Below, piece by piece: positions 63,563-64,000 of a stretch of DNA of 64,000 nucleotides (within the stretch, counting starts at the first letter, position 1; every line of letters starts with the position of its first letter). The stretch is from Homarus americanus. Taxonomy: Eukaryota > Arthropoda > Malacostraca > Decapoda > Nephropidae. Position numbers and translations under genes: made by a program. The stretch covers positions 3,310,742 to 3,374,741 of the forward strand of contig NW_024724368.1 of assembly GCF_018991925.1 (NCBI RefSeq), read 5' to 3'. The notes beneath the pieces were generated by a model, which searched no databases, had not been told where the DNA came from, and saw only the letters and a program-made list of their open reading frames with translations.

Positions 63563-64000
63563 TATGAAGAACGTTGTGATTTCAGGACGAGAATGGGGGA
63601 GGGGAAGGAGGAGAGAAGTGAAAGGGGAAGGTGGGAAGGGCAGGAGAAAAGGAGGGAATGGGGGAAGAAGGCTTAGGAGGGGGGGGGATGGGGCAGGAGG
63701 GGTTGTGGTAATCGCCGGTACAGACACACACCAGATTTTTTTTTCTTTCCGTGTGTGGCGCTGGTGGCCATAACGCTGTTGATGGAGGAGATCTGCCTAG
63801 GCCTGCTACTGTACCCAGAGACCTCTATCCCTCTCTCTCGACCATCATTTTTTCTCTCTCTCTATGTGCTACTTCTTGGCTGTTTACCTCTCTCTCTCCC
63901 TAGCATAACCCAACCTAACCCACCCGCCTCTCTCTCCCTAGCATAACCCAACCTAACCCACCCGCCTCTCTCCCTCTAACCCAACCCAACCCCACCACCT

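Larger units (their letters stand above)
59495..64000 (-). other. Presumed upstream intron of the ADAMTS gene
   Basis: No signal peptide or early prodomain exon could be recognised with confidence. The stretch contains a telomere-like (TAGGT)6 run, GGTAGT-rich sequence (60.26-60.47 kb), a 21-bp minisatellite (60.75-60.89 kb), a TC run (61559-61587), GTGGT-rich sequence (62.58-62.87 kb), and a GT run (63521-63560). The 5' end of the gene is probably beyond position 64,000. Confidence 0.6.

Overview
This window is eukaryotic genomic DNA, most likely from an arthropod and probably a malacostracan (decapod-like) crustacean. Pointers are spliced exons with GT/AG borders, very dense CA, GA and GGT microsatellites, long minisatellites, scattered TTAGG-type telomere-like runs, and decayed non-LTR retrotransposons and MITEs. 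The species is inferred; no organism marker was found. I found no bacterial gene, operon, CRISPR array, tRNA or rRNA.

The one gene I can support is a large minus-strand gene for a secreted ADAMTS metalloprotease. It runs from about 59.49 kb down to a stop codon at 18.80 kb. Twenty coding exons join with fully consistent phases into 1,612 codons plus a stop. The signal peptide and most of the prodomain are not visible and probably lie beyond the right edge. Visible domain order: end of prodomain, a 12-residue basic run with a furin-type site, reprolysin domain with HELGHNFGMNHD and a Met-turn, disintegrin-like domain, TSP1-1, Cys-rich domain, spacer, TSP1-2 to TSP1-5, a cysteine-free Thr/Pro/Glu-rich linker of about 515 residues, TSP1-6 to TSP1-8, PLAC domain, stop. 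A mucin-like linker between TSP1 groups plus eight TSP1 repeats and a PLAC domain is the plan of vertebrate ADAMTS7 and ADAMTS12. I therefore call it ADAMTS7/12-like.

Layout. From 1 to 18.8 kb there is no supported protein-coding host gene. This part holds a 210-bp MITE, polypurine tracts, a TTAGG/TGAGG array, a CR1-like LINE 3' end (8.24-8.57 kb), a possible non-coding exon (10.85-11.00 kb), a LINE reverse-transcriptase relic split by a 108-bp palindromic Tc1-like MITE (11.53-12.53 kb), a possible hAT terminus (12.58 kb) and a degenerate GC-rich array (14.67-15.41 kb). From 18.8 to 37.2 kb lie the C-terminal fourteen exons, with a LINE endonuclease relic in the last intron and a second copy of the 210-bp MITE in the 4.2-kb intron. 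From 37.2 to 48.0 kb is a 10.7-kb intron. The catalytic domain sits in five clustered exons at 48.0-50.1 kb. From 50.1 to 59.3 kb is a 9.3-kb intron packed with minisatellites. The first visible exon is at 59.4 kb. From 59.5 to 64 kb is repeat-rich sequence, presumably the preceding intron.

The most noteworthy points are the invertebrate ADAMTS7/12-like architecture with its single-exon mucin-like linker, the AGG-repeat-encoded polybasic furin region, and the young-looking MITE pair and nested MITE-in-LINE insertion.
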